Assembly (NCBI GenBank): GCA_947044405.1
Contig: CAMRHE010000360.1
Span: 1,725,001 to 1,789,000, forward strand
DNA: 64,000 bases
Origin: Leptodactylus fallax
Taxonomy: Eukaryota; Chordata; Amphibia; Anura; Leptodactylidae
Reading direction: 5' to 3'
The notes beneath the pieces are model-generated. The model was not told the DNA's origin, did not search any database, and saw only the letters and a list, made by a program, of their open reading frames with translations. The position numbers and the translations under genes are program-made. This document shows, in pieces, positions 46,301 to 55,274 of the stretch; the first letter of the stretch is position 1; each line of letters starts with the position of its first letter.

Positions 46301-46866
46301 TCTTTGGCAAAAAGTAGCTCTTATCCCAGGGTCGTAGGTATAGGTGGTGCAGAGGTAGCAATCGCCACTGGGCCCTGGAGTCTGTGGGGGCCCAAAGATG
46401 GCTTAACATCATAAGACACCAGTATTGTAGATAGCACATGGTAAGTGGGGGCCATTACAGCTTTTCACTGGGGACCAGCAGCTTCAAGTTATGCTCTCGG
46501 CACTCATAGTAAACATCCTGTCGTTCCAGTACTCAACCTAGAGACATCCAGTTCACTTACCTTGCTGAAAAGCGCGTTTAAGAATGGAGAATACGTCTTA
46601 GTTGTGATGCTTTGGGTGTCGCTCGTCCTCTTCCCTTTGTGGTGTCCTTTACCAGTAGCATGGTGTCTGTCATCGTGGCCATGGTGAGGACTCTTCTTCT
46701 CATGATGACCTCCTCCCGTTACAGCCTTGTGGTCTCCTTCGTGACTCCCCGTTGCTCCCTTCTTGCCAGTAGCTTCTCCTCCACCTTTGCTTCTTGCCCC
46801 AGTGTGGCCTTTTGCCACGTCCTTTTCTGGGGTGCTGGATGTCTTGGCTCCGGCGCTGTGAGACAT
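31272..46866 (-). CDS. CABP4: Calcium-binding protein 4, complete six-exon gene
   Basis: Minus-strand coding exons are 46561-46866, 44782-44812, 41933-42076, 33817-33926, 32449-32596 and 31272-31300. Phases are consistent and give 255 residues (human 275). Residues 1-102 form a low-complexity Gly/Lys/His-rich tail (HHGHDDRHH). EF-hand 1 has a canonical loop at 122-133 ([12 protein letters not shown]). EF-hand 2 is degenerate ([12 protein letters not shown], without the first Asp ligands). EF-hands 3 and 4 are canonical (199-210, 236-247). This pattern of active 1, 3 and 4 with inactive 2 is the CaBP signature. HIKMRMGGRVDFE plus the position next to TMEM134 favour CABP4 over CABP1/2. Family knowledge: a photoreceptor synaptic calmodulin-like regulator of Cav1.4. 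The introns are swollen by two minisatellites and a Tc1. Confidence 0.95.
31750..31755 (+). promoter_or_regulatory. TMEM134: Possible TMEM134 polyadenylation signal
   Basis: AATAAA lies 829 bp past the TMEM134 stop and is the first canonical plus-strand signal seen. If used, the TMEM134 3' UTR is antisense to the CABP4 last exon. Confidence 0.4.
33159..33563. mobile_element. MITE with tagggtatgttcaca ends
   Basis: The left end tagggtatgttcacactgag is matched by the right end tatgtgaatatacccttag in inverted orientation. Inside, agctagaggaaaaa and ttcctctagctg form a small palindrome. It lies in CABP4 intron 4. Confidence 0.6.
34293..35692. repeat. 99-bp minisatellite, about 14 copies
   Basis: Tandem 99-bp units contain ggacatggaggtatacaggt, tctgtatggtatcctgcagt and accacagatgttacagc. 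Copies differ at a few fixed positions (agtacattt/agtatattt, ctgggcc/ccggacc). Because 99 is a multiple of 3, long open frames exist on both strands across the whole array; they are a by-product of the period. CABP4 intron 3. Confidence 0.95.
36714..38272 (-). mobile_element. Tc1-type transposon, family B, nearly complete
   Basis: The left end cagtgccttgccaaagtctt follows TA (36712-36713). The right inverted repeat is present up to gaagacttttgcaa but lacks the last ~10 bp. Terminal repeats are about 180-200 bp. Minus-strand transposase pieces: DNA-binding part 37720-37902 ([21 protein letters not shown]) and catalytic part 37131-37469 ([22 protein letters not shown]). They are separated by stops and frameshifts, so it is not functional. 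Same family as the element at 19.0-20.3 kb. CABP4 intron 3. Confidence 0.9.
39060..39940. mobile_element. Nested element pair with inverted ends
   Basis: A segment at about 39060-39155 (aatccaggcaaatctgatga ... gtgttaggtatg) reappears inverted at about 39826-39940 (cataacctaacac-type ... catcaaatttgcctgtatta), with the end motif gaatacttttgcaagtct facing inward on both sides. A TTAA-flanked MITE (39146-39579) sits between. The outer pair resembles Tc1 ends; no transposase remains. Confidence 0.55.
39146..39579. mobile_element. TTAA-flanked MITE inside the 39-kb inverted pair
   Basis: It starts ttaaaggggttgtccaggat and ends gatcctagacaacccctttaa. Inner arms pair (gccatatactaggtgta with tacctagtatatggc). 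The flanking bases also form the palindrome tgatca/tgatca around the TTAA target. Confidence 0.75.
40259..40560. mobile_element. Hairpin MITE related to the 9.3-kb double hairpin
   Basis: Its ends are gggtggattcacacttgtgc and gcaagtgtgaacccaccctg. The arms pair over about 58 bp with a few mismatches (ggagtccgtc, cctaaatgtcg). The interior shares caatgcgcgggtgtg and acaaagtcctgcatg motifs with the 9291-9660 element, so both derive from one family. CABP4 intron 3. Confidence 0.75.
43024..44520. repeat. 49-bp minisatellite, about 30 copies
   Basis: Tandem 49-bp units contain ctatctatctgcagggctgg, ggtgatatgctggttctggt and gacactaac. Substitutions such as ggactgg, gatatgttgg and gtaacac recur in blocks (for example near 43655 and 44340), which suggests multi-unit duplications. 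CABP4 intron 2, ending about 260 bp before the 31-bp exon 2. Confidence 0.95.
45233..45300 (+). repeat. Fragment of a dispersed tacatagttaatacgggtgaaa repeat
   Basis: The string gttacatagttaatacgggt followed by gaaaaaaagacatatgtcca belongs to a motif I have seen often in amphibian and other vertebrate intergenic DNA. Only about 70 bp remain. Class not assigned. Confidence 0.45.
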
Positions 46867-47134
46867 AAGATGGTTTCAGAAGGACTGTTAGTAGCTTCCT
46901 GGGGGAGCGTTGTTCAGACCAGTAAAGCACACACAGGATTAGCAGTAATCTAATAACATCAACTTGTTCTGAGCCACGTAAAAGAGTTTAGAGAGATTAG
47001 GGATGGGCCACGTGACCAGCACCTTGCTCTTCCTATATATAACAGAAGGTCTTCACAGTCGCTCCGTGTCACTATATCCCAATATTGTACTCCCCATGGT
47101 ACGAGACTAGACTAGAGCCGAGTCTACAGCAGCC

Positions 47135-48115
47135 TGTGAACCGAGAGCAAGGCAGGTGGTTTGGACTCCGCAACCAGAAATGAACGCACACGCGGTAGTT
47201 CAAGAAAAAAATATATATTTACTATAAGTTAATAAAGGCTAGTTAAAGGTAAAATGACAGGGCTAAAGACAAGCAAAATATACAATATAGCATGAACAAT
47301 TTCAAGGCAAATTCTGCAATGGTTTCTACTTTTACTCTGTCCACTTCTGCAGTATGGACACTGAATGAACAATATACTCAAAACTATCCCTAACTGACCC
47401 TGACTTCACATTTGGGTGCACCCCCTTTTCCCCAGTGGTCCAGGTGGACCGCTTACAGTCCGTAGAAGCGCGCGGTGGGGCCCAAAGTCGGTCCTTTCTT
47501 TTATAGTGAAGCGTCCTCTCCTCACGGTTATCAGGATCTTGGGAGAAATGAAGTCCTCTTTAACAGACAGGGAAACCAACTGAATGCAATGTAATCCAAC
47601 AGCAGATTCCACTCAGCACACTGACAGTCCTGCCGAATCCATACACTGAGCTGGGATGTAAGCCGGGATTTAGCAGGTGCCGTCCAGTACATCAACAGCA
47701 CTGCGAGTCTCTATCTGTGGTATCCATATACACAGTCACAATGTCAGTCTCACTGATCAGCCACTGAGCACAGTTCCTTTCACGTGGACTCACTAGTCCT
47801 GTTGTCTCTTTACACTCTGTTTGTCTCTGGACCAAGATACAGCTTAGCTGTACAGAAAAAATCTCCACACCAGGTCAATACAACACTTGCCAAGATGGCT
47901 GCTGCTCTCTGTCTCGTCACTTCCTGCTTCTCTGCTCACACTCTGTCTGCAGAACAGGCAGGCTGACATAAAAGGGGGGGGGGGGGTCTCACTCCAGCAT
48001 CATGTCACAATTACAATGGCTGCTGTCTTAAAGGAACAGAATCACAGAAATACATTCAACATTAACAGTTTATACAGACAAATGAAGCTTAAGACAACAT
48101 TGGCTGTCTCTTACA
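47135..48115 (-). repeat. 3' LTR of the gypsy element
   Basis: 981 bp; on the minus strand it starts TGTAAGAGACA and ends GGTTCACA. A TATAAAAG box on the minus strand at 47498-47505 fits an LTR promoter. The preceding flank ends agcc, the 4-bp target duplication. The G-run near 47977-47989 varies in length between copies. Confidence 0.92.
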
Positions 48116-48129
48116 TATTCCCCCCCACT
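48116..48129 (-). other. Polypurine tract
   Basis: The minus strand reads AGTGGGGGGGAATA directly before the LTR. It is the expected plus-strand DNA primer site, and the pol stop codon TAA abuts it. Confidence 0.8.
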
Positions 48130-51100
48130 TTAAGATTGGCAGTCCCTGCCTATGACTGTATATCCAGAGGGTTGTACTTTTATGCACAGGGTGGTAGTAT
48201 ACCGATGTATGGCAGGCCAAACAAACTCATCCTGCGCATACCGAACAGGGGGAATACCAGCATTTGGCCTAGTGGTCCGTCTGAGGACCGGTGGTATATT
48301 ATGGGGTGCTGCAGCTATGGGCTGAGAAGGACCAGCGGATTCCGCACCAGAGGGGGCACAGGCCGGAGATACAGTAGTCACAGGTGGAACATCCCCAGGA
48401 GCAGGGATCGGCCAACAATCATCCTCCTCGTCGGAGGCCCATTCCGCACCTCCATTCTCTGACTGTGGGAGCTCATTCACATTGGCAGGCCCATCGTGAT
48501 TTGTCCCTTCAGAATGACACAGGCGCAACATATTTCGGTGAAGTACTCGAACACAATCAGTTCCTTCTTTCTGGACCTGGTACACTGGCCCATTCGCATA
48601 CTTGCGGCCAACAACACGATACGGCAAAGCCTCCCATCTGCTTTCCAATTTCCCTTGGGGTTTCTTGACACGAACTAGCACCAGGTCGCCTGGTTGCAAT
48701 GGTGCTTCTTGCACTGGGGTCTTATCAGGATGGGGATGTTCTTGCAGGCGCTGCCGCACCAATCGATGGATCGTCTCAAGTCTCTGCCGATGCGCCCGCA
48801 CCCAAGAGGTTGGATCCCTCGGAGGGAACCCATCCACATCATTCAACTGTAATTCTCCTATACTTCGCCCAGACCGCCCAAAGAGAAGTGTATAAGGAGA
48901 GTACCCCGTTGTAGAATGGACCTGATTGTTATAGGCCCACACCATTTCAGACAAGAACTGAGGCCACTGTAACTTCTTGTCTTCCTCCAGAGTCCGCAGC
49001 ATCTGTAGCAGAGTTCTGTTGAATCTTTCACAGGCCCCATTTCCCTGAGGGTGGTATGGAGTCGTGTGCGACTTCTTTATCCCGTAGATACGTTGAACTT
49101 CTTTCATTACATGTCCCTCAAAGCAGGCGCCCTGGTCGGAGTGGATGCGTTGGGGGCACCCATATACTCGAATGAAATCTTGGCACAGAGCACGAGCTGC
49201 TGACTCAGCTGTCTGGTCCTTGGTGGCGGTTACCACCGCAAATTTGGTGAAGTGATCCACCATTACGAGGCAATACTGGTGTCCGCTATTGGATGGGCCC
49301 ACCATTAGATAGTCTATCATGACGATTTCTAAAGGTTCCTGGGTCACGATGGTTTGCAGGGGAGCTCTCTGTTCTATTGCCTTATGGATCTCACAAGTTC
49401 GACAGCTGCGGCATACTTCTTCGACCATTTGACGAAGACCAGGGCAGTAAATCAGTCGCTGTAACCAACGAAAGGTCTTCTCATGACCAAAATGTCCATT
49501 CTTATTATGAGCCTCAACTGCCAAGGAGCGAGCCAGTTCACTAGGCACCACAATTTGGTATCGAATGTCGATCTCAGAAGGTAAATAGACCTTTCGGCAT
49601 AGCACTCCATTTTTCATCTCCAACTTTTCCCACTGACTCAAAACAGATAATATCTCACGTGTCAGTCGTTCTCTTTCCTCTCTACAGGGCTTCTGGCCTT
49701 TCTCAACACACTTGATCATCTGCGCCAGCCCCTCATGGGTCTGTTGTATCTGTGCCCATTCCTGTCGTGAGGGACCAAAGAAAGGAGCCATTTCAGTCCC
49801 CTCCATCTCAAACTGATTAGTGGCGGTCAAGGCCTGTGAAAATCTGCTGAAATCGGGCACCTCCACATGCTCCAACTCATGATCCACGTCTTCTGTGGGG
49901 GTCTGGGCAGTTACCCTAGAAAGTCCGTCAGCATTCTGGTTCTCTGTCTTGGACCGATACTTAATGCGGTAATTGAATGTAGACATTCGGGCTATCCACC
50001 TCTGCTCTAACGCCCCGAGCTTGGCATTTTCCAGGTGAGCTAGTGGGTTGTTGTCAGTCAGTACTAAAACTTCAGCACCGGTCAAATATTCAGAGAATTT
50101 CTCGGTCATGGCCCATACCAGTGCCAACAGCTCCAATTTAAATGAACTATAATTCTCGGGGTTTCTTTCAGAATCTCTCAAAGACCGGCTGCCGTATGCT
50201 ATGACCCTCTCCTGGCCATCCTGAAGCTGGGAAAGCACTGCTCCAAGACCATACAGGCTTGCATCTGTATATAGCTGGAACGGCAAGTGGTAATCAGCAT
50301 ATGCCAAGATTGGGGCTGTTGTCAGTGCATCCTTCAATGCCTGGAAGGCTTGTTCCTGTTCAGGTCCCCACTTCACGGACCGGTTCTTTGGACCACCGGA
50401 TGTGCCTCGTAGGAGAGCATTAAGTGGTGCTGCTACCTTGGCGAAATCCTTAATAAACCGTCGATAGTAACCGGCTACTCCAAGGAACGCCCTCACTTCT
50501 CGCAGGGTAGTCGGTATCGGCCAATCTTGAACAGCCGCTATCTTGTCTCTTGATGGTCTCACCCCTTCTCCTGATACGCGGTGACCCAAGTAATCAATTT
50601 CAGATTGGAACAACCGACATTTACTGGGTTTCAATTTGAGCCCATGTTCCCGCAATCTTCGAAATACTTGCCCCAACTGGTGGAGATGGTCTTCAAAGGT
50701 CGCAGAATACACTATAATGTCATCCAAGTAGATGAGAGTGAACTCAAAGTTGAAGTCACCGAGACATTTCTCCATCAACCGCTGAAACGTTCCGGGTGCA
50801 TTTGTCAACCCGAAGGGCATCCGGTTAAATTCGTATAGTCCCATGGGCAAGATGAATGCCGTCTTCTCCTTGTCTTTTGTGGCCATCGGCACCTGCCAAT
50901 ACCCACTAGCCAGATCTAGTGAGGAGAAGTACCGGGCTCTCCCTAGCGCTGAGAGGGACTCCTCAATCCGTGGCAAGGGGTAGGAATCTCGTACGGTGCA
51001 AGCGTTTAACTTCCGATAGTCTACGCAAAATCGGATGGACCCATCTTTTTTTCTTACTAACACCACAGGAGCCGCCCAGGGACTCTGGCTTTCTTGGATG

Positions 51101-52146
51101 ATCCCACCCTGTAGCATCTTAGCTAACAGTTCTTTCACTTCCTGATACAACTGTGGAGGAATTTGTCGGTAGCGCTCTCTAATTGGAGGGGTGTCTCCTG
51201 TGGGAATCTCATGGTAGATCCCTGTGGTACATCCAAAATCTTCAGCATACCGTGCAAAGGTGGCTTGGTTCTCCCACAACAGCTCATCTACCTTCTGCAC
51301 CCATTCCAGAGAACATGAACTTACATCCATCTTCATCTGTTCTCGAATTGCACAGCCATTCCATTCAGAGGTGGGTTCCTCATCTTCTCCCATGGACACA
51401 GTTACGGTCCACTCATCCCTTTCAGTCGGCTTCAGCTGCATTGGAGTTACTTTCCTTACTTCCTCCGGAGTCACATAGATGTTAGCCAGCAGCCTCCCTG
51501 GGGTCAGGTCCACACTCTGGTCCTGAGTGTTTACACATCGAAGTGGTACTCTTCCATTGCGAACTATTGCCAAGGAACGGGCCACTAGCGGATCAACACC
51601 TCCTTCGGCTGCCTGCAGTGGTTCTACCAACACAGCTATGCCCTCTAGTTTCCGACAGGTGCCTACGGGCATGGACACTATTGTCTCCCGACTGGGTGGC
51701 AGTGTAACTTTTGTATGCAAAGGAACTGAAATTCGAGCCAGAGGACGCTGTGCATCTGAACTTTTCTGTAAGCCACATGTCCGGATCAGCCGCTGGAAAG
51801 CTGTTTGAGTAGGCCGATGGGTGGTGGTTTCTTTCCAATAACCGTGACCTTTCTTTTCAAAGAGGATCTGATCTAATTCTTTTAACACATTCATCCCCAA
51901 AATGACAGGGACCTTTACTTCATGTGACTCCTGTACCACCACAATGCCTTTCCTACCTAGATCTTGGCCACATACCCGGACATTCATCCAGGCCACTCCC
52001 ACGACCGGAACTGGTAACTGGTTAGCTGCGACCACTCGTACGAATGTATGGGGATCATATTTCACATGTTGCCGGAAGTACCGTTCATAACAGTCTCTAC
52101 TCAAGGTCGTTACTTGGGAACCCGTGTCAATCATCCCGGTAACCGA
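48130..52146 (-). CDS. pol: Gypsy pol: protease, reverse transcriptase, RNase H, integrase
   Basis: A single open frame on the minus strand. Counting from the ATG at 52245, it shows the protease active site DTGS (40-43), RT with LPRIEESLSAL and YLDD (506-509), RNase H with LYTDAS (about 659-664) and LTDNNPLAHL, the integrase HHCC finger (about 913-951), the DDE core (Asp 978, Asp 1037, Glu 1073) and a GPY/F-like module (PYRVVGRKYANGPVYQV). No internal stop or frameshift, so the copy is recent. The first ~33 residues are shifted gag sequence joined by a deletion and are not native; the true upstream part of gag-pol is missing here. This is an ordinary Ty3/gypsy replication polyprotein. Confidence 0.93.
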   Translation of the reverse strand, partial: SVTGMIDTGSQVTTLSRDCYERYFRQHVKYDPHTFVRVVAANQLPVPVVGVAWMNVRVCGQDLGRKGIVVVQESHEVKVPVILGMNVLKELDQILFEKKGHGYWKETTTHRPTQTAFQRLIRTCGLQKSSDAQRPLARISVPLHTKVTLPPSRETIVSMPVGTCRKLEGIAVLVEPLQAAEGGVDPLVARSLAIVRNGRVPLRCVNTQDQSVDLTPGRLLANIYVTPEEVRKVTPMQLKPTERDEWTVTVSMGEDEEPTSEWNGCAIREQMKMDVSSCSLEWVQKVDELLWENQATFARYAEDFGCTTGIYHEIPTGDTPPIRERYRQIPPQLYQEVKELLAKMLQGGIIQESQSPWAAPVVLVRKKDGSIRFCVDYRKLNACTVRDSYPLPRIEESLSALGRARYFSSLDLASGYWQVPMATKDKEKTAFILPMGLYEFNRMPFGLTNAPGTFQRLMEKCLGDFNFEFTLIYLDDIIVYSATFEDHLHQLGQVFRRLREHGLKLKPSKCRLFQSEIDYLGHRVSGEGVRPSRDKIAAVQDWPIPTTLREVRAFLGVAGYYRRFIKDFAKVAAPLNALLRGTSGGPKNRSVKWGPEQEQAFQALKDALTTAPILAYADYHLPFQLYTDASLYGLGAVLSQLQDGQERVIAYGSRSLRDSERNPENYSSFKLELLALVWAMTEKFSEYLTGAEVLVLTDNNPLAHLENAKLGALEQRWIARMSTFNYRIKYRSKTENQNADGLSRVTAQTPTEDVDHELEHVEVPDFSRFSQALTATNQFEMEGTEMAPFFGPSRQEWAQIQQTHEGLAQMIKCVEKGQKPCREERERLTREILSVLSQWEKLEMKNGVLCRKVYLPSEIDIRYQIVVPSELARSLAVEAHNKNGHFGHEKTFRWLQRLIYCPGLRQMVEEVCRSCRTCEIHKAIEQRAPLQTIVTQEPLEIVMIDYLMVGPSNSGHQYCLVMVDHFTKFAVVTATKDQTAESAARALCQDFIRVYGCPQRIHSDQGACFEGHVMKEVQRIYGIKKSHTTPYHPQGNGACERFNRTLLQMLRTLEEDKKLQWPQFLSEMVWAYNNQVHSTTGYSPYTLLFGRSGRSIGELQLNDVDGFPPRDPTSWVRAHRQRLETIHRLVRQRLQEHPHPDKTPVQEAPLQPGDLVLVRVKKPQGKLESRWEALPYRVVGRKYANGPVYQVQKEGTDCVRVLHRNMLRLCHSEGTNHDGPANVNELPQSENGGAEWASDEEDDCWPIPAPGDVPPVTTVSPACAPSGAESAGPSQPIAAAPHNIPPVLRRTTRPNAGIPPVRYAQDEFVWPAIHRYTTTLCIKVQPSGYTVIGRDCQS

Positions 52147-52566
52147 AATACGGCATTTGCATATTGGGGGAAGGCTTTTCATTCTCCTGTTGTACCCTCT
52201 GGAAGAACCGAGCCTGCAGAGACCCAAGCAATGCAGTTTCTCCATAGATGGTTTCTAGAATCCTGGACTACTTTGCTCAAATGTCTGCCTTTGTTCAAAT
52301 GGCCTCAGTATCACCGTGGTCTTAGCATCCCCTTGTAATGTCAATATTGCTAGCTCTATTAGTGCATCTAGTGCGGTCTGGTACATTCGCTGTATCATTC
52401 GTATCTGTTCCACCCACATACTCACTGACATAAATATTGCCATCAAATCTTAGCTAACTGACTCAATATAGCCCCTGCTGGCTTCTTCCCCCTCAGCACC
52501 ATTCTCACGAACGGGTGCGTCAACCGTCCATTCTGGTAAGCGGATCCTGCAGAGCTACGCCTAATT
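52147..52566 (-). pseudogene. Error-rich gag start and primer site (probable assembly artefact)
   Basis: It repeats the gag N-terminal region of 53880-54290 but with single-base insertions and losses concentrated in homopolymers (gggggaagg for ggggaagg, gcttttc for gctttc, acgcctaatt for acgccaatt). The gag C-terminal half is absent, and pol follows directly. The frame is broken several times. Confidence 0.75.
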
Positions 52567-53298
52567 TGTGAACCGAGAGCAAGGCAGGTGGTTTGGACTC
52601 CGTAACCAGAAATGAAACTTCTTGCATACTGTGGTAGTTCAAAGAAAAAAAAATATATATTTACTATAAGTTAATAAAGGCTAGTTAAAGGTAAAAATGA
52701 CAGGGCTAAAGACAAGCAAAATATACAATATAGCATGAACAATTTCAAGGCAAATTCTGCAATGGTTTCTACTTTTACTCTGTCCACTTCTGCAGTATGG
52801 ACACTGAATGGAACAATATACTCAACCCTATCCCTAACGACCCTGACTTCACATTTGGGTGCCCCCCTTTTCCCCAGTGGTCCAGGTGGACCGCTTACAG
52901 TCCGTAGAAGCGCGCGGTGGGGCCCAAAGTCGGTCCTTTCTTTTATAGTGAAGCGTCCTCTCCCTCACGGTTATCAGGATCTTGGGAGAAATGAAGTCCT
53001 CTTTAACAGACAGGGAAACCAACTGAATGCAATGTAATCCAACAGCAGATTCCACTCAGCACACTGACAGTCCTGCCGAATCCTCACTGAGCTGGGATGT
53101 AAGCCGGGGATTTTGCAGGTGCCGTCCAGTACATCAACAGCACTGCGAGTCTCTATCTGTGGTATCCACATACACAGTCACAATGTCAGGTCTCACTGAT
53201 CAGGCACTGAGCACAGTTCCTTTCACGTGGACTCACTAGCCCTGTTGTCTCTTTACACTCTGTTTGTCCTGGACCAAGATACAGCTTAGCTGTACAGA
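52567..53298 (-). repeat. Truncated extra LTR ending at the gap
   Basis: It matches the first 730 bp of the outer LTRs, again with scattered single-base indels, and stops exactly at the run of N. Given the matching outer target duplications it is unlikely to be a separate insertion. Confidence 0.8.
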
Positions 53299-53398
53299 NN
53301 NNNNNNNNNNNNNNNNNNNNNNNNNNNNNNNNNNNNNNNNNNNNNNNNNNNNNNNNNNNNNNNNNNNNNNNNNNNNNNNNNNNNNNNNNNNNNNNNNN
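53299..53398. other. Assembly gap, 100 N
   Basis: Exactly 100 N, the usual placeholder for a gap of unknown size. It removes the C-terminal half of gag, including any nucleocapsid zinc knuckle. Confidence 0.99.
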
Positions 53399-54257
53399 TT
53401 GGACCCCTTCGGTAGGTCCTATCCTCACCCCTCCAGCGGGGTGGTGGGTGATTCTGACTTGCTGGGTGTGGATGGCTCACCCTTTCATCTCCAGTCTTCT
53501 GGAAGTCTGCAATTTTCATAGACTGCTCATCACAACGAGTGTGCAAGTGTTCCATTTGTTCTTGCAGTTTCTGCATTACTGTGAGAATTTCTTTAACCGT
53601 CCCTTTTTCTACTGTCTCTGAGCCAGAACTAGCCCCCTGTGACAAAGTAACTCCAACTGCGGTCTGCGGCCTCGGGACCATACTATTGGCACGGGAGATG
53701 GCCTCTACCTGTACATCATGGAATTTAGCATCAGTCTCTCGTCGTATAAAATCCTGCATAGTCACAGTTAAACTGCCGTCACGTATCCCCAGGACAAACT
53801 GGTCACGGAGAGTCCGATCAGGGTTACAGAAGGCTGGCGAGCCCCCTCTTTCCTTCCTTTGAATATCTCGGAGCAGTTCTTGTAGGGCATTTGCATATTG
53901 GGGAAGGCTTTCATTCTCCTGTTGTACCCTCTGGAAGAACCGAGCCTGCAGAGACCCCAGCAATGCAGTTTCTCCATAGATGGTTTCTAGAATCTGGACT
54001 ACTTGCTCAAATGTCTGCCTTTGTTCAAATGGCCTCAGTATCACCGTGGTCTTAGCATCCCCTTGTAATGTCAATATTGCTAGCTCTACTAGTACTTCTG
54101 GTGCGGTCTGGTACATTCGCTGTATCATTCGTATCTGTTCCACCCACATACTCACTGACATATTATTGCCATCAAATTTAGCTAACTGACTCATTATAGC
54201 CCCTGCTGGCATTCTTCCTCCAGCACCATTCTCCCGAACGGGTGCGTCACCGTCCAT
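53399..54257 (-). CDS. gag: Gypsy gag, N-terminal part, cut by the gap
   Basis: The minus-strand frame starts MDGDAPVRENGAGG at 54257, shortly after the primer site, and stays open for about 286 codons into the gap. It has the helical capsid-type region of Ty3/gypsy Gag (WVEQIRMIQRMYQ, TFEQVVQILETIYGE, FFQRVQQENESLPQYANAL) followed by a coiled-coil-like and basic stretch. Function: forms the virus-like particle. No disabling mutation is visible in the part present. Confidence 0.88.
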
Positions 54258-54269
54258 TCTGGTAAGCGG

Positions 54270-54287
54270 ATCCTGCCGACTACGCCA
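54270..54287 (-). other. Primer-binding site for tRNA-Ser
   Basis: The minus strand reads TGGCGTAGTCGGCAGGAT two bases inside the 5' LTR. Its complement, ATCCTGCCGACTACGCCA, equals the 3' end plus CCA of vertebrate tRNA-Ser(AGA/TGA type) as I remember it. It therefore predicts a serine tRNA primer. Confidence 0.8.
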
Positions 54288-54290
54288 ATT

Positions 54291-55274
54291 TGTGAACCGA
54301 GAGCAAGGCAGGTGGTTTGGACTCCGCAACCAGAAATGAACGCACACTGCGGTAGTTCAAGAAAAAAAATATATATTTACTATAAGTTAATAAAGGCTAG
54401 TTAAAGGTAAAATGACAGGGCTAAAGACAAGCAAAATATACAATATAGCATGAACAATTTCAAGGCAAATTCTGCAATGGTTTCTACTTTTACTCTGTCC
54501 ACTTCTGCAGTATGGACACTGAATGAACAATATACTCAAAACTATCCCTAACTGACCCTGACTTCACATTTGGGTGCACCCCCTTTTCCCCAGTGGTCCA
54601 GGTGGACCGCTTACAGTCCGTAGAAGCGCGCGGTGGGGCCCAAAGTCGGTCCTTTCTTTTATAGTGAAGCGTCCTCTCCTCACGGTTATCAGGATCTTGG
54701 GAGAAATGAAGTCCTCTTTAACAGACAGGGAAACCAACTGAATGCAATGTAATCCAACAGCAGATTCCACTCAGCACACTGACAGTCCTGCCGAATCCAT
54801 ACACTGAGCTGGGATGTAAGCCGGGATTTAGCAGGTGCCGTCCAGTACATCAACAGCACTGCGAGTCTCTATCTGTGGTATCCATATACACAGTCACAAT
54901 GTCAGTCTCACTGATCAGCCACTGAGCACAGTTCCTTTCACGTGGACTCACTAGTCCTGTTGTCTCTTTACACTCTGTTTGTCTCTGGACCAAGATACAG
55001 CTTAGCTGTACAGAAAAAATCTCCACACCAGGTCAATACAACACTTGCCAAGATGGCTGCTGCTCTCTGTCTCGTCACTTCCTGCTTCTCTGCTCACACT
55101 CTGTCTGCAGAACAGGCAGGCTGACATAAAAGGGGGGGGGGGTCTCACTCCAGCATCATGTCACAATTACAATGGCTGCTGTCTTAAAGGAACAGAATCA
55201 CAAAAAAAAATTCAACATTAACAGTTTAAAAAAAAAAAAAAAGCTTAAAAAAACAATGTTTTTTGTCTCTTACA
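54291..55274 (-). repeat. 5' LTR of the gypsy element
   Basis: 984 bp, near-identical to 47135-48115 until about 55200. Bases 55202-55258 then carry many changes to A (and T) at aligned positions. The flanking agcc at 55275-55278 matches the 4 bp before the left LTR. Confidence 0.9.

Larger units (their letters stand above)
47135..55274 (-). mobile_element. Ty3/gypsy LTR retrotransposon (young, contains an assembly gap)
   Basis: The outer LTRs (47135-48115 and 54291-55274) run TGTGAACC...TCTTACA on the plus strand, are almost identical apart from homopolymer lengths and a short A-rich patch, and are flanked by the same 4 bp, agcc. Inside, read on the minus strand from the right, are a primer-binding site, gag (cut by the gap), pol with protease, RT, RNase H and integrase, and a polypurine tract. 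No env gene was seen. Domain order PR-RT-RH-IN makes it Ty3/gypsy. A third, truncated LTR next to the gap is probably an assembly duplicate. The element sits upstream of CABP4 and could affect its promoter. Confidence 0.93.

Noticed and set aside
31272..46866. Identity as CABP2 or CABP1 instead of CABP4
   Set aside because: The N-terminal tail, HIKMRMGGRVDFE and the position next to TMEM134 favour CABP4; CABP2 lies on the far side of CDK2AP2 in human.
52147..52245. N-terminal ~33 residues of the long pol frame
   Set aside because: They are frameshifted gag sequence joined to protease by a deletion next to the gap, not a native pol start.
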